A DNA stretch of 64,000 bases from Idiomarinaceae bacterium. Its GTDB lineage: Bacteria; Pseudomonadota; Gammaproteobacteria; Enterobacterales; Alteromonadaceae. The translations under genes were made by a program, and so were the position numbers. The notes beneath the pieces are model-generated. The model saw nothing but the letters and a program-made list of their open reading frames with translations, did no database searches and had not been told where the DNA came from. This document shows positions 32,013 through 41,161 of the stretch, in pieces. Location: assembly GCA_002685255.1 (NCBI GenBank), contig NYWU01000021.1, positions 1 through 64,000 of the forward strand, given 5' to 3'. Positions within the stretch are counted from its first letter, which is position 1, and each line of letters starts with the position of its first letter.

Positions 32013-33101
32013 GTGAAAAAATACGCAGAAATTACAGGATGGGGAAAGTGTTTACCGCCAGCAGTCATGACCAATGATGACCTGGCAACGTTTTTAGATA
32101 CCTCGGATGAATGGATTGTCACGCGAACTGGAATTTCAGAGCGACGCGTCAGTCATGTTGGGACATCTAAGCTCGCTACGGTTGCTGCACAGAATGCGCT
32201 GGCGGCCGCTGGACTGAACCCAGACGATATTGACCTGATTATAGTTGGCACTTGCACCGCCGACGAAATCATTCCTAATGTCGCTTCAGCAGTGCAACAA
32301 AACATTGGTGCACCGAATGCTGCAGCGTTTGACCTCAATGCCGCGTGTAGCAGTTTTCTTTATGCAATGCACGTGGCTACTCAAGCCATTCAAACCGGCG
32401 CTCATAAAAAAGTGTTGTTGATTGGTGCCGAGCGTCTGACCCGCATTCTCGATTGGACCAAACGTGAGAGCGCCGTGCTTTTTGGCGATGGTGCGGGCGC
32501 GATGGTATTAGAGGCAAGCGATGAAGAAGTTGGCCTTCTTGCTAGTCACATTAGCTGTGATGCCGATGCGCGTGACGTGTTGAGCCTTGATTTTGGATTG
32601 AGCTTCGATCGCTTTGGTTTCGATGGCATTATGCAATTTGACTTTGTCGGCCAAGAAATTTTTAAGCGCGCTGTTAAAGGTATGAATGCGGCGGTTGAGA
32701 AGGTATTTCAGCAAACTGGCTTAAGTACTGAAGATGTCGATGCGTTGATTCCGCATCAAGCGAATAAACGGTTAATCGATTATCTTGCGAAGTTATGTAA
32801 GGTCCCCTCCGAAAAAACCGTGATAAATATTCAGAACTACGGTAATACATCATCTGCAACACTACCAATTGCTTTTTGTGAAGCGGTAGAGAATGGCACT
32901 GTTAAGCCGGGTGACACCATTGTATCTGCAGTGTTTGGTGGCGGACTAACCTGCGGTGCAGGCTTGATCCGTTGGGGGCAGCGCGTCACACCGGTCAACC
33001 CACCGACGTATGAACTGGAACCAACCGACTTAACCGCTTTAGATATGATTGTACCGATGCACGAGAAGACGGCCGCGGCTTGGGCGAAGCGCGATAAATA
33101 A
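32013..33101 (+). CDS. Beta-ketoacyl-ACP synthase III family (FabH-like), likely GTG start
   Basis: TSDEWIVTRTGISERR, AFDLNAACSSFLYA, IPHQANKRLI, YGNTSSATLPI. Confidence 0.88.
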   Translation: MKKYAEITGWGKCLPPAVMTNDDLATFLDTSDEWIVTRTGISERRVSHVGTSKLATVAAQNALAAAGLNPDDIDLIIVGTCTADEIIPNVASAVQQNIGAPNAAAFDLNAACSSFLYAMHVATQAIQTGAHKKVLLIGAERLTRILDWTKRESAVLFGDGAGAMVLEASDEEVGLLASHISCDADARDVLSLDFGLSFDRFGFDGIMQFDFVGQEIFKRAVKGMNAAVEKVFQQTGLSTEDVDALIPHQANKRLIDYLAKLCKVPSEKTVINIQNYGNTSSATLPIAFCEAVENGTVKPGDTIVSAVFGGGLTCGAGLIRWGQRVTPVNPPTYELEPTDLTALDMIVPMHEKTAAAWAKRDK

Positions 33102-33149
33102 TTCGTCTTTAAAGGACAAATAGCACTGATATTGTGCTGAAAAACTGAT

Positions 33150-33190
33150 AATCTCGTGAGAGTGGTACAACCAGTTTCACGAGATTTTTT
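33150..33190 (+). terminator. Terminator-like hairpin AATCTCGTGA...TCACGAGATT + T6, directly abutting next ATG
   Basis: 10-bp perfect stem, 17-nt loop, T run ending at 33190, ATG at 33191. Confidence 0.8.
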
Positions 33191-33937
33191 ATGACAGAAC
33201 AACATATTATTATTGATAAAAGTGCCAGTGTAGTCACAATCCGACTTAATCGGCCTGCTAAGAAGAACGCTTTTACGCAACAAATGTATTCGGAAGCAAC
33301 CGCAGCACTAAAAGCCGCTGACGAGGACGAGACGATTAAAGTGGTCGTTTTCGAGGGGAGTGGAGACAGTTTTTCTGCGGGTAATGATCTCAATGACTTC
33401 CTATCCATCGAGTCACTGGATGAAACGGCACCTCCTTTTAAGTTTCTTCATTTACTCAATAAAGTGAAAGTGACGTTGGTCGCGAAGGTCAATGGCTTAG
33501 CTATTGGTATTGGTACAACCTTGTTGTTGCATTGCGATCTGGTCTATGCGGCTGACAATGCAGTATTTGCGTTACCCTTTGTGCAGCTAGGGTTGCTTCC
33601 AGAGGCGGGCTCAAGTTTATTGCTCCCACGTATTATGGGACATCAACGCGCATCTGAATTATTGCTGCTAGGCGATTCGTTTTCTGCGAACAAGGCACAA
33701 CAGTATGGTTTGGTGAATGAAGTCGTGGCAGCTAACGAACTGAATACTCGTGTTGATGAGATTGTCGGACACTTGGTTAAACAGTCTCGGGGGGCTTTAA
33801 GAACCTCGAAAACATTGATTAAAACAGAGTCGGACACTGTATCAGAGCGTATTAGTTTAGAAGCTGGCTACTTTGCCAAAGCGCTCAGCTCTGATACTGC
33901 TAAGCAAGCAATCGCGGCTAAACTGAAGAAAAACTAG
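33191..33937 (+). CDS. Enoyl-CoA hydratase/isomerase family protein
   Basis: VTIRLNRPAKKNAFTQQMY, FSAGNDLNDF, GAGISLLL-like LAIGIGTTLLLHCDLVYA. Confidence 0.92.
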   Translation: MTEQHIIIDKSASVVTIRLNRPAKKNAFTQQMYSEATAALKAADEDETIKVVVFEGSGDSFSAGNDLNDFLSIESLDETAPPFKFLHLLNKVKVTLVAKVNGLAIGIGTTLLLHCDLVYAADNAVFALPFVQLGLLPEAGSSLLLPRIMGHQRASELLLLGDSFSANKAQQYGLVNEVVAANELNTRVDEIVGHLVKQSRGALRTSKTLIKTESDTVSERISLEAGYFAKALSSDTAKQAIAAKLKKN

Positions 33938-33956
33938 GCAGTCAGCGCACTGGGGC

Positions 33957-33985
33957 TTGTTTACCTTAGCTGAGTGCGCGATAAT
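33957..33985 (+). promoter_or_regulatory. Putative sigma70 promoter for ffs (TTGTTT-17-GATAAT)
   Basis: -35 33957-33962, -10 33980-33985, ~17 nt upstream of SRP RNA 5' end. Confidence 0.6.
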
Positions 33986-34001
33986 GCGTTTTCACGAGTT
34001 A

Positions 34002-34115
34002 TGGTGACCCTGCGGGTCCCCTCGCGACACTAACTGGCAAACCCGGTCAGGCCCGGAAGGGAGCAGCCGTAGTCGGGGATGTGGGCGCCGAGGTGTGGCT
34101 GGTAGGGTCGCCACC
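34002..34115 (+). ncRNA. ffs: Signal recognition particle 4.5S RNA, small bacterial type
   Basis: ggtcaggcccggaagggagcagcc signature; complementary ends GGTGACCC...GGGTCGCCACC. Confidence 0.95.
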
Positions 34116-34130
34116 CGTCCTCTTTATGTT

Positions 34131-35036
34131 CTAAACATCCCATACTTGATGACTGGCACGAAGCAATTGTGCATGAGCTAATATTAAGCGCGACAAATTG
34201 CGTTGATAACCACCACCGATCACGGCAGCCAAACTGATATTATTTCGTTTTGCGTAGTCAATTACAAAATGATCACGTGCAAAAATTCCTTCGATGGACA
34301 CATCAAGATGCCCGAGATCATCACGGCGGTAAATATCCACCCCTGCATCATATAAAATCAAGTCGGGTTTAAAGTCGTTGGTTACCTTGTGCAATGTATG
34401 TTTCACGGCATCGAGGTACGCGCCATCGGTGGTACCCTTGGGTAACGCGACGTCGAGATCGGAGTCTACTTTAGTAAATGGGAAGTTTCGTTCACCATGA
34501 ATAGAGCAGGTGAAAATATTTTCGTGCTCTCTTAATAGTGTCGCTGTACCGTCACCCTGATGAACATCGGTATCGAATATCAGAATTTTTAAATTAGGTT
34601 GTGCTTTCGTGGCCATAATCGCGCTAATGGCTAGGTCATTGATTAAACAGAAGCCGCTGCCCCAATCATAGTGCGCATGGTGGTAGCCGCCCGAGAAATG
34701 AATGGCAATACGTTTATCAAGTGCTGTCTTGACCGTTGCGAACGTTCCTCCGGCTGATGTGAGGGTGCGGGTCAGTAATTGCTTGGACCAGGGAAAGCCC
34801 ACTTTGCGCCATTCTCTTTTATCAAATTCGTTGTTTCTCAACTTACGCACATAATCAGCGCTGTGCACCGCTTTGACCTGAGACCAAGTGAGTGGAGTCG
34901 GACGCAAAAACTGTCCCGCACTCGCCCCGTGGTCCAATGCCCACTGATACAGCTTTTTGTATTTATGAATCGGATAGCGGTGACGCTCAGGTAAATCGAG
35001 GTCGCTATAAATGGGATCATAAATAAAAGGAACCAT
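34131..35036 (-). CDS. Histone deacetylase/AcuC/AphA family protein
   Basis: HFSGGYHHAHYDWGSGFCLINDLAISA, FDTDVHQGDGTA. Confidence 0.93.
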   Translation of the reverse strand: MVPFIYDPIYSDLDLPERHRYPIHKYKKLYQWALDHGASAGQFLRPTPLTWSQVKAVHSADYVRKLRNNEFDKREWRKVGFPWSKQLLTRTLTSAGGTFATVKTALDKRIAIHFSGGYHHAHYDWGSGFCLINDLAISAIMATKAQPNLKILIFDTDVHQGDGTATLLREHENIFTCSIHGERNFPFTKVDSDLDVALPKGTTDGAYLDAVKHTLHKVTNDFKPDLILYDAGVDIYRRDDLGHLDVSIEGIFARDHFVIDYAKRNNISLAAVIGGGYQRNLSRLILAHAQLLRASHQVWDV

Positions 35037-35038
35037 TG

Positions 35039-35551
35039 TTAGCCCTCGTCCATGATTTGAATTTGCTTTTCAACTTGGCTAATGGCTGTCTGACAGCGAC
35101 TGAGTCGTTTTTGGTACGCCTGCGCTTGAGATAAATCCCCTGCATTTTGGAATACTTCTACTTTGTTCTTTAACCGCACCTCATACTGTCGGTACTTGGC
35201 GAGGGTTTTATGTAATTGCCCATGTTGCGCCTCCTGGTGTGCACGTTGGTCGAATTGAGCATCTGGAGGATGGCTGTTTTGTAACAGAGCGCTGAGTGAA
35301 AGTACCTGTTCACTCACTTTTTGCGCTAAATAATGCTTTCTCTCGTTATCGGTAATTGTTAGTAACTTATTAACCAGCTGTTCAGTCTCATTAATATAGG
35401 CTTCGGCAAAGTGCGAGCGGGTAGCGAAAAGGTTGTCTGCAAACCATTGCTCCGCAAAGCTTTTAGTCGGCTTTTGCTGATCAAATTCACGTGCACGCTG
35501 ACGTAACAGTGTTAACGCACGTTGGAATTGTTGCAAATATGTAGTATTCAT
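35039..35551 (-). CDS. priC: Primosomal replication protein PriC-like
   Basis: 170 aa helical, LTLLRQRAREFDQ, WFADNLFATRSHFAEAYINETEQLVN. Confidence 0.75.
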   Translation of the reverse strand: MNTTYLQQFQRALTLLRQRAREFDQQKPTKSFAEQWFADNLFATRSHFAEAYINETEQLVNKLLTITDNERKHYLAQKVSEQVLSLSALLQNSHPPDAQFDQRAHQEAQHGQLHKTLAKYRQYEVRLKNKVEVFQNAGDLSQAQAYQKRLSRCQTAISQVEKQIQIMDEG

Positions 35552-35772
35552 GGTTTGCCGTAAAGTTGCGGTTTTTCAGTATTCTACCTAAATTAAGAAG
35601 AGGTTGCTTTTTAACAATCGACAGACCTCACGCATTAAGTTGTTTAAATAACGTTGAAATTTGTAACGGAGTGTTGTTCGTCGATCAAAAAGTGATACTA
35701 TGCGAGCTAGGGTTCAGCTACGTGAAACTCCGCAAATTTGGAAAAACGTACTGGACACTTGATTGACAGGAA

Positions 35773-35813
35773 GTTACCGCTCGTAGCGGCTGGAAATGAT
35801 TTCCGCAGGTAAC
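35773..35813 (+). other. Predicted three-way junction RNA element in leader of the DUF3450/TonB cluster
   Basis: GTTA(CCGCT-CGT-AGCGG)CT(GGAAA-TGA-TTTCC)GCAGGTAAC. Confidence 0.4.
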
Positions 35814-36023
35814 ATGGATGGACGTCGCACGGCTATCATAACGCAGTTAACGCTGTTTCAGCAGGTTGACAGCGTATGGTCATCGTGGGAGTATTCCTGT
35901 GAATGTACGTGCTTTTTGTAGGTGCGTACGCGGATAGAATTTAATCTTTTCGTCACTCAATAAAACTGGTGTTTCACGTTGTAAAACGTTGGAGCGGAAG
36001 TTAATTCAAATTGGTTGGGAACT

Positions 36024-36812
36024 ATGACCAAAGTAATCAAGAGAACCAAACTCGCCGCAGCCTTAATGGGCGCAATGGCGGTTGCTGGCACCAGCGTTGC
36101 TGCTGCACAGCAAGTTGATGTAGCTAAGCTACAGAAAGAAGAGCAGCAAATCTTGAATGCGCAAGAGCAATCACAGAAGAAAATCAATTCTCTGTATGAG
36201 CAAAGCCAAGATTTGTTGATTGAGTATCGCTCTGTTGTTGCTGAATACGAGAACCTCAAGGTCTACAACGACCACGTGGCTCGTTTGGTTGCTGACCAGC
36301 AGTCGAACATCGATTCACTTCAGCGTCAGATCGACACCATTGAAGAAACCAAGCAAGGCGTGGTTCCTTTGATGTACGAAATGATCGACGCGTTGGAAGA
36401 GTTCGTTCAGCTCGATATTCCAATTCACAAAGAAAAGCGTCTAGAGCGTGTTGAGCGTCTTCGCGATATCATGGGTAACGCGAACGTTTCTACCTCTGAG
36501 CAGTTCCGTCAAATTATCGAAGCTTACCAAGCAGAGATGGACTACGGACAAATGCTTAACGCTTATCAGGGTAACCTGAACGTCGACGGTGAAGAAGTTG
36601 CCGTAGACTTTTTTCACATGGGTCGCGTTGTCTTCGCAGCACAGTCTTTGGACTTGAAAAATGCGTGGTTATACAACAAAGACACTAATGAGTGGACTAA
36701 GTTGGAAGACGAGTTCGTGAATCCTCTGACCACAGCGATTCGTATGTCACGTAAGCAAACTGCTTACGATCTGGTGAAACTTCCAGTATTCGCAGCGGAG
36801 AGTGCAGAATGA
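36024..36812 (+). CDS. DUF3450 domain-containing periplasmic coiled-coil protein (TonB-system associated)
   Basis: Signal peptide, long coiled coil; first gene of exbB/tonB cluster. Confidence 0.88.
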   Translation: MTKVIKRTKLAAALMGAMAVAGTSVAAAQQVDVAKLQKEEQQILNAQEQSQKKINSLYEQSQDLLIEYRSVVAEYENLKVYNDHVARLVADQQSNIDSLQRQIDTIEETKQGVVPLMYEMIDALEEFVQLDIPIHKEKRLERVERLRDIMGNANVSTSEQFRQIIEAYQAEMDYGQMLNAYQGNLNVDGEEVAVDFFHMGRVVFAAQSLDLKNAWLYNKDTNEWTKLEDEFVNPLTTAIRMSRKQTAYDLVKLPVFAAESAE

Positions 36813-38179
36813 AAAAATTAGTCAGTTCTTTAATGATTGCAGCAGCAGTCACCCTTTCTGCAGGTACGACTCTCGCTGCTCAAGCACAAGACAACCAGCC
36901 AGAAGCAAAGAGCTTAGACGAACTGCTTCAGTTGGTTGAGAAAAATCGTATTTCTTCTCGTCAAATCAGCGAAGAACGTGAGCAAGAGTTCATGTCTGCG
37001 CGAGCTGACAAGCAGGCTTTGTTAAACAAGGCTAAGCAACAGCTTAAAGACGAGCAAGCACGCGGTAAGCGTTTACAAAACCAATTCTCAGAAAACGAAA
37101 TCACTTTGGCAAACAAAGAGCAAGAGCTTGAGAATGCTAAAGGTACGTTGGGTGAGATGTTTGGTGTTGTACGTGGTGCTGCTACCGAAACAATCGGTCG
37201 TATCGCAACTTCAATCGTAAGCGCTCAATACCCAGGTCGTGAAGACGTTCTTCAGAGCCTGTCAGAAGCTAAAGAGCTTCCTACTTTGTCTGAACTTGAA
37301 GACCTTTGGACTGCATTGTTAACCGAAATGGTTCAATCAGGTAAAGTTGTTCAGTTTGACGCGGAAGTATTCAGCTTAGCAGGTGGTTCAGAACAGCGTA
37401 CTGTTACTCGTATCGGTGTATTTAACCTTATTTCTGATGACCAGTACCTGACTTACAACGACTCGACTGAGCAAATTCAGCCGCTAGGTCGTCAACCAGA
37501 CGGTTATGTAACCAGCCAAGCTGATACCTTCACTAGCACCGAAAGTGGCTATGCAGGTGTTTACTTGGATCCATCTAAAGGCCAAATCTTGGGTCTATTG
37601 ACTCAGAAAGCGACCTTAATGGAGCGTTATCACCAAGGTGGAACAGTAGGCTATGTCATTACTGTTGTACTCATCATTGGTTTAATCATCTCATTGTTCA
37701 AGCTTGTAACCTTGACGGTTATCGGTGGCAAAATGCGTTCTCAGCTTAAGAACGTAGATAACCCTTCAGACAAAAACCCATTGGGTCGCGTATTGAAGGT
37801 TTACCATGAGAACAAAGATGCTGACGCTGAAAACCTTGAATTGAAACTTGACGAAGCGATCATGCGTGAGACGCCGAAGATCGAAAGCGGCATCAACGTA
37901 GTGAAAATCTTCGCAGCAATTGCACCATTACTTGGTCTCTTGGGTACCGTTGTGGGTATGATTGGTACGTTCCAATCAATCACATTGTTCGGTACAGGTG
38001 ACCCGAAAATCATGGCAGGCGACATCTCAATGGCGTTGGTAACAACGGCTATGGGTCTAATCGCGGCAATTCCATTGATTTTGGCTCACAGTATTGTGGC
38101 TGCACGTAGTAAATCAATTGTTCACTTGTTGGATGAGCAGGCTGCAGGTATTGTAGCGGCTCACTCGGAGAAGGAGTAA
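36809..38179 (+). CDS. MotA/TolQ/ExbB proton channel family protein, long N-terminal periplasmic form
   Basis: IFAAIAPLLGLLGTVVGMIGTFQSIT, ISMALVTTAMGLIAAIP. Confidence 0.93.
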   Translation: MKKLVSSLMIAAAVTLSAGTTLAAQAQDNQPEAKSLDELLQLVEKNRISSRQISEEREQEFMSARADKQALLNKAKQQLKDEQARGKRLQNQFSENEITLANKEQELENAKGTLGEMFGVVRGAATETIGRIATSIVSAQYPGREDVLQSLSEAKELPTLSELEDLWTALLTEMVQSGKVVQFDAEVFSLAGGSEQRTVTRIGVFNLISDDQYLTYNDSTEQIQPLGRQPDGYVTSQADTFTSTESGYAGVYLDPSKGQILGLLTQKATLMERYHQGGTVGYVITVVLIIGLIISLFKLVTLTVIGGKMRSQLKNVDNPSDKNPLGRVLKVYHENKDADAENLELKLDEAIMRETPKIESGINVVKIFAAIAPLLGLLGTVVGMIGTFQSITLFGTGDPKIMAGDISMALVTTAMGLIAAIPLILAHSIVAARSKSIVHLLDEQAAGIVAAHSEKE

Positions 38180-38183
38180 GTTC

Positions 38184-38708
38184 ATGCTTTACCTGATGGA
38201 ACTATGGGAATCTATCAGGGATTTTATTGCGACCGGTGGCGACGTATTGTACGTCGTCATGGGGGTACTCTTTCTAATGTGGGTACTGATGATTGAGCGT
38301 TATTGGTACTTAACGAGTTCGTTCCCTAAGTTGCGTAAAGAAATCATCGCACGTTGGGACGCTCGTAAAGATACCACCTCATGGTACGCACATAGAATCC
38401 GCGAAGCATGGATTTCCGAAGCGAACGATAAATTGAATGCACGTATTCTGTTGATTAAGACTTGCGTTGCACTTTGTCCTCTAGTGGGACTACTCGGTAC
38501 AGTAACCGGTATGATTACCGTATTCGAGATCATGGCAGTGCAAGGTACCGGTAACCCTCGTCTTATGGCGTCGGGTATCTCGATGGCAACAATCCCGACA
38601 ATGGCGGGTATGGTTGCAGCGTTATCCGGTATGTTCTTTGCGACCCGACTCGAGAGTCGTGTTCGTCGCGCTAAGCAGAACTTGGTCGACAGTCTGCCAC
38701 ATCACTAA
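38184..38708 (+). CDS. MotA/TolQ/ExbB proton channel family protein, short form
   Basis: LCPLVGLLGTVTGMITVFE, GISMATIPTMAGMVAALSGMF. Confidence 0.93.
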   Translation: MLYLMELWESIRDFIATGGDVLYVVMGVLFLMWVLMIERYWYLTSSFPKLRKEIIARWDARKDTTSWYAHRIREAWISEANDKLNARILLIKTCVALCPLVGLLGTVTGMITVFEIMAVQGTGNPRLMASGISMATIPTMAGMVAALSGMFFATRLESRVRRAKQNLVDSLPHH

Positions 38709-38720
38709 GAGAGTATTACT

Positions 38721-39122
38721 ATGGCAAGAAATCGTATTCGTGAAGAGGAAGATGCAGCGATTGACATGACGCCGATGCTGGACATCGTATTCATCATGTT
38801 GATCTTCTTCATCGTAACAACCTCTTTCGTTAAAGAGGCTGGTATTCAGGTTAATAAACCTGAAGCAAACCAGGCCAACAAGGAGCCTTCAGCTAACATC
38901 TTTATCGCGATTCGCGATACGGGTGAAGTCTGGATGGATAAGCGTCAAGTTGACGTAGAACGCGTGGCAGCAAACCTTGAGCGTATGCTTGCTGAGCAAC
39001 CTACTGACTTAGTGGTTATTCAGGCAGACAAGAAAGCTGAGCATGGTCGTGTTGTAGAAGTCATGGACCAGGTTAAGGAAGCGGGTATCGATAAGATATC
39101 CATAGCAGCGGAGACTAACTAA
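38721..39122 (+). CDS. exbD: Biopolymer transporter ExbD
   Basis: AIDMTPMLDIVFIMLIFFIVTTSFVKE. Confidence 0.95.
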   Translation: MARNRIREEEDAAIDMTPMLDIVFIMLIFFIVTTSFVKEAGIQVNKPEANQANKEPSANIFIAIRDTGEVWMDKRQVDVERVAANLERMLAEQPTDLVVIQADKKAEHGRVVEVMDQVKEAGIDKISIAAETN

Positions 39123-39123
39123 T

Positions 39124-39738
39124 ATGGTGCGCTTTTTAGTATCTTTAATACTAGGTGCGGCCGTTACGTTTGCTCTGTTTGCTTTTATGGCTTACTTAAT
39201 CGGTGGGGGGGCTAAGAGTAACGAAGCTCCGCCTCCCACTCCGGTCATTGACATCGTAACGTCGCCGCCAGAGTCCGACGTTCAAGAGCGCCGGAGAACA
39301 CCTCCGCCGCCACCACCGCCGCCTCAGGCTCCACCTGAGACGCCGCAATCTGAACCTGATACGTCAGATGCGGGCGGTGTGAACATGAACATGGGCTTCG
39401 ACGTCGATGTAGGTGGTGCTGACACTGGTTTGTCAGGCCCCGGTAACTTGTTGAATCAAGATGGTGACGCTACGCCAATCGTTCGAATTGAGCCTCGCTA
39501 TCCGCCTTCAGCCGCTCGTAACGGCACCGAGGGTTGGGTACAGTTGAGATTCACTATCGATGAGCAAGGTGGTGTGACCGACGTTGAAGTAATTGACTCA
39601 GAACCTCGTCGAGTGTTCGACCGTGAAGCACGCCGCGCATTATTGCGTTGGAAGTATAAGCCGAAGGTCGTAGACGGTAAGCCTGTTCGTCAAGAAGGTA
39701 TGACTGTTCAGCTCGACTTCAACATGGATGGGCAATAA
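39124..39738 (+). CDS. tonB: Energy transducer TonB
   Basis: TM anchor, proline-rich RRTPPPPPPPPQAPPETP, C-terminal PRYPPSAARNGTEGWVQLRFTIDEQG. Confidence 0.95.
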   Translation: MVRFLVSLILGAAVTFALFAFMAYLIGGGAKSNEAPPPTPVIDIVTSPPESDVQERRRTPPPPPPPPQAPPETPQSEPDTSDAGGVNMNMGFDVDVGGADTGLSGPGNLLNQDGDATPIVRIEPRYPPSAARNGTEGWVQLRFTIDEQGGVTDVEVIDSEPRRVFDREARRALLRWKYKPKVVDGKPVRQEGMTVQLDFNMDGQ

Positions 39739-39741
39739 GAA

Positions 39742-41034
39742 ATGAAAACTGTAATGAAGACATTTGTTACTGCCCTTGCTTTCGGCTTGGTTGTAGCTAC
39801 CGCTCCGGTAGCTGCACAAGACCTCGGTCTTGATCTGCCAAGTAAAGAAACCGTTGAAGCGCAAAAGAAAGCTCGAAAAAACCAAGTCGCGTCACAGCGT
39901 GTTGGTCGAGCGATTATGGATGCGTTCGAGTTGTACGAGCAAGAGCAGTTGCAAGAGGCAATCGTTCTTCTTGAGGAAGAACTGCCAGACGCTGAAGGCT
40001 ACGATCGAGCGTACTTGAGCCGTTTCTTAGGTACGTTGTATGCGCAAGCAGAACGTACTGAAGAGGCGCTGCCAATGTTGAAGAACGCGGCAGACCAAGA
40101 CGTACTCGGTTGGAGCGACCAAGCGGCTGTCCTTAAACTAGTGGGTCAATTGAGCCTTCAAGAAGAGAAGTATGCTCAATCGGTCACGTACCTACAGAAA
40201 TGGTTCGAATTCACTGGTGAGATGGACCCGCAGGCGTTGTTCTATGTAGCAAATGCTTATTATCAACAAAAAGAGTTCGCTAAGATTGTACCTTATGCGG
40301 AAGCGGCACTTAAGTATGCGGATGAGCCTAAAAAGGATTATTACACGCTACTTATGGCCTCTTACTTTGAGCGTAAGATGTATGACCAAGCCATCGCTAC
40401 GATTGAAGAAGGCTTAGATGTATTGCCGGAAACGATCCCTTGGTGGCCGCAATTAGCCCAAATGTACATGCTCAAGGAAAACCTTCCTAAAGCATTGCAG
40501 ACAATGGAAATTGCTTACTTAGCGGGTTATTTGAAAGAGGAAAACCAATTTAAGTTGTTGGTTCAACTCTACGATAATGAGGGCATCCCTTACAAAGCTG
40601 CGACAACGATGTTGAAACACATCCAGTCGGGCGATGTAGAGGGAACAGCTAAGAACTACTCGACGGCAGCAAATAGCTTCCACCGTGCCAAAGAGTTTGC
40701 TGAGGCAGCAAAATGGTACGGTAAAGCGGCAGAGCTTACGGACGACCGTGAAGATAAAGGCGAGTACTTGCGTAAGCAAGGTAACTTGCTGGTTCAGAAC
40801 GAGCAGTATGTAGCTGCGACTACACCGCTTAAAGGTGCGCTTGATTTGGCGCGCGGCGATGACAAAGGTCGTATCTACATGTCACTAGCAGAAGCGTTCT
40901 TCTATGGTGGCGACTACCGTCAAGCACTGACGTATGTGAACGAGGCGGCTAAATTTGATAATCAACGTCGTAGCGCGCGTAGTTGGAAAGGTTATATCCA
41001 GTCTACTGCGAAACGAAAAGGCGTCGATCTGTAA
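39742..41034 (+). CDS. Tetratricopeptide repeat protein of the TonB cluster
   Basis: Signal peptide and multiple TPR-like units; last gene before terminator. Confidence 0.9.
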   Translation: MKTVMKTFVTALAFGLVVATAPVAAQDLGLDLPSKETVEAQKKARKNQVASQRVGRAIMDAFELYEQEQLQEAIVLLEEELPDAEGYDRAYLSRFLGTLYAQAERTEEALPMLKNAADQDVLGWSDQAAVLKLVGQLSLQEEKYAQSVTYLQKWFEFTGEMDPQALFYVANAYYQQKEFAKIVPYAEAALKYADEPKKDYYTLLMASYFERKMYDQAIATIEEGLDVLPETIPWWPQLAQMYMLKENLPKALQTMEIAYLAGYLKEENQFKLLVQLYDNEGIPYKAATTMLKHIQSGDVEGTAKNYSTAANSFHRAKEFAEAAKWYGKAAELTDDREDKGEYLRKQGNLLVQNEQYVAATTPLKGALDLARGDDKGRIYMSLAEAFFYGGDYRQALTYVNEAAKFDNQRRSARSWKGYIQSTAKRKGVDL

Positions 41035-41050
41035 AGTTTAAGCCCGCAAA

Positions 41051-41077
41051 AGCCCCGCACAAGCGGGGCTTTTTTTT
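41051..41077 (+). terminator. Rho-independent terminator AGCCCCGC-acaa-GCGGGGCT + T8
   Basis: 8-bp perfect stem followed by T tract. Confidence 0.9.
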
Positions 41078-41161
41078 GCCTATAATTTACACCACCCCAT
41101 ACTTTTATAACGGATGGATTTCGAGTATGATCTGCTCCGACTTTTTATGGGGGAATTTTTC

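Noticed and set aside
35566-35766. 66-aa ORF in the leader of the DUF3450 cluster
   Set aside because: No convincing SD or recognised family; cysteine-rich irregular composition. Treated as non-coding leader.
39292-39345. Proline-rich run as a microsatellite or novel repeat
   Set aside because: It is the normal periplasm-spanning proline-rich linker of TonB.
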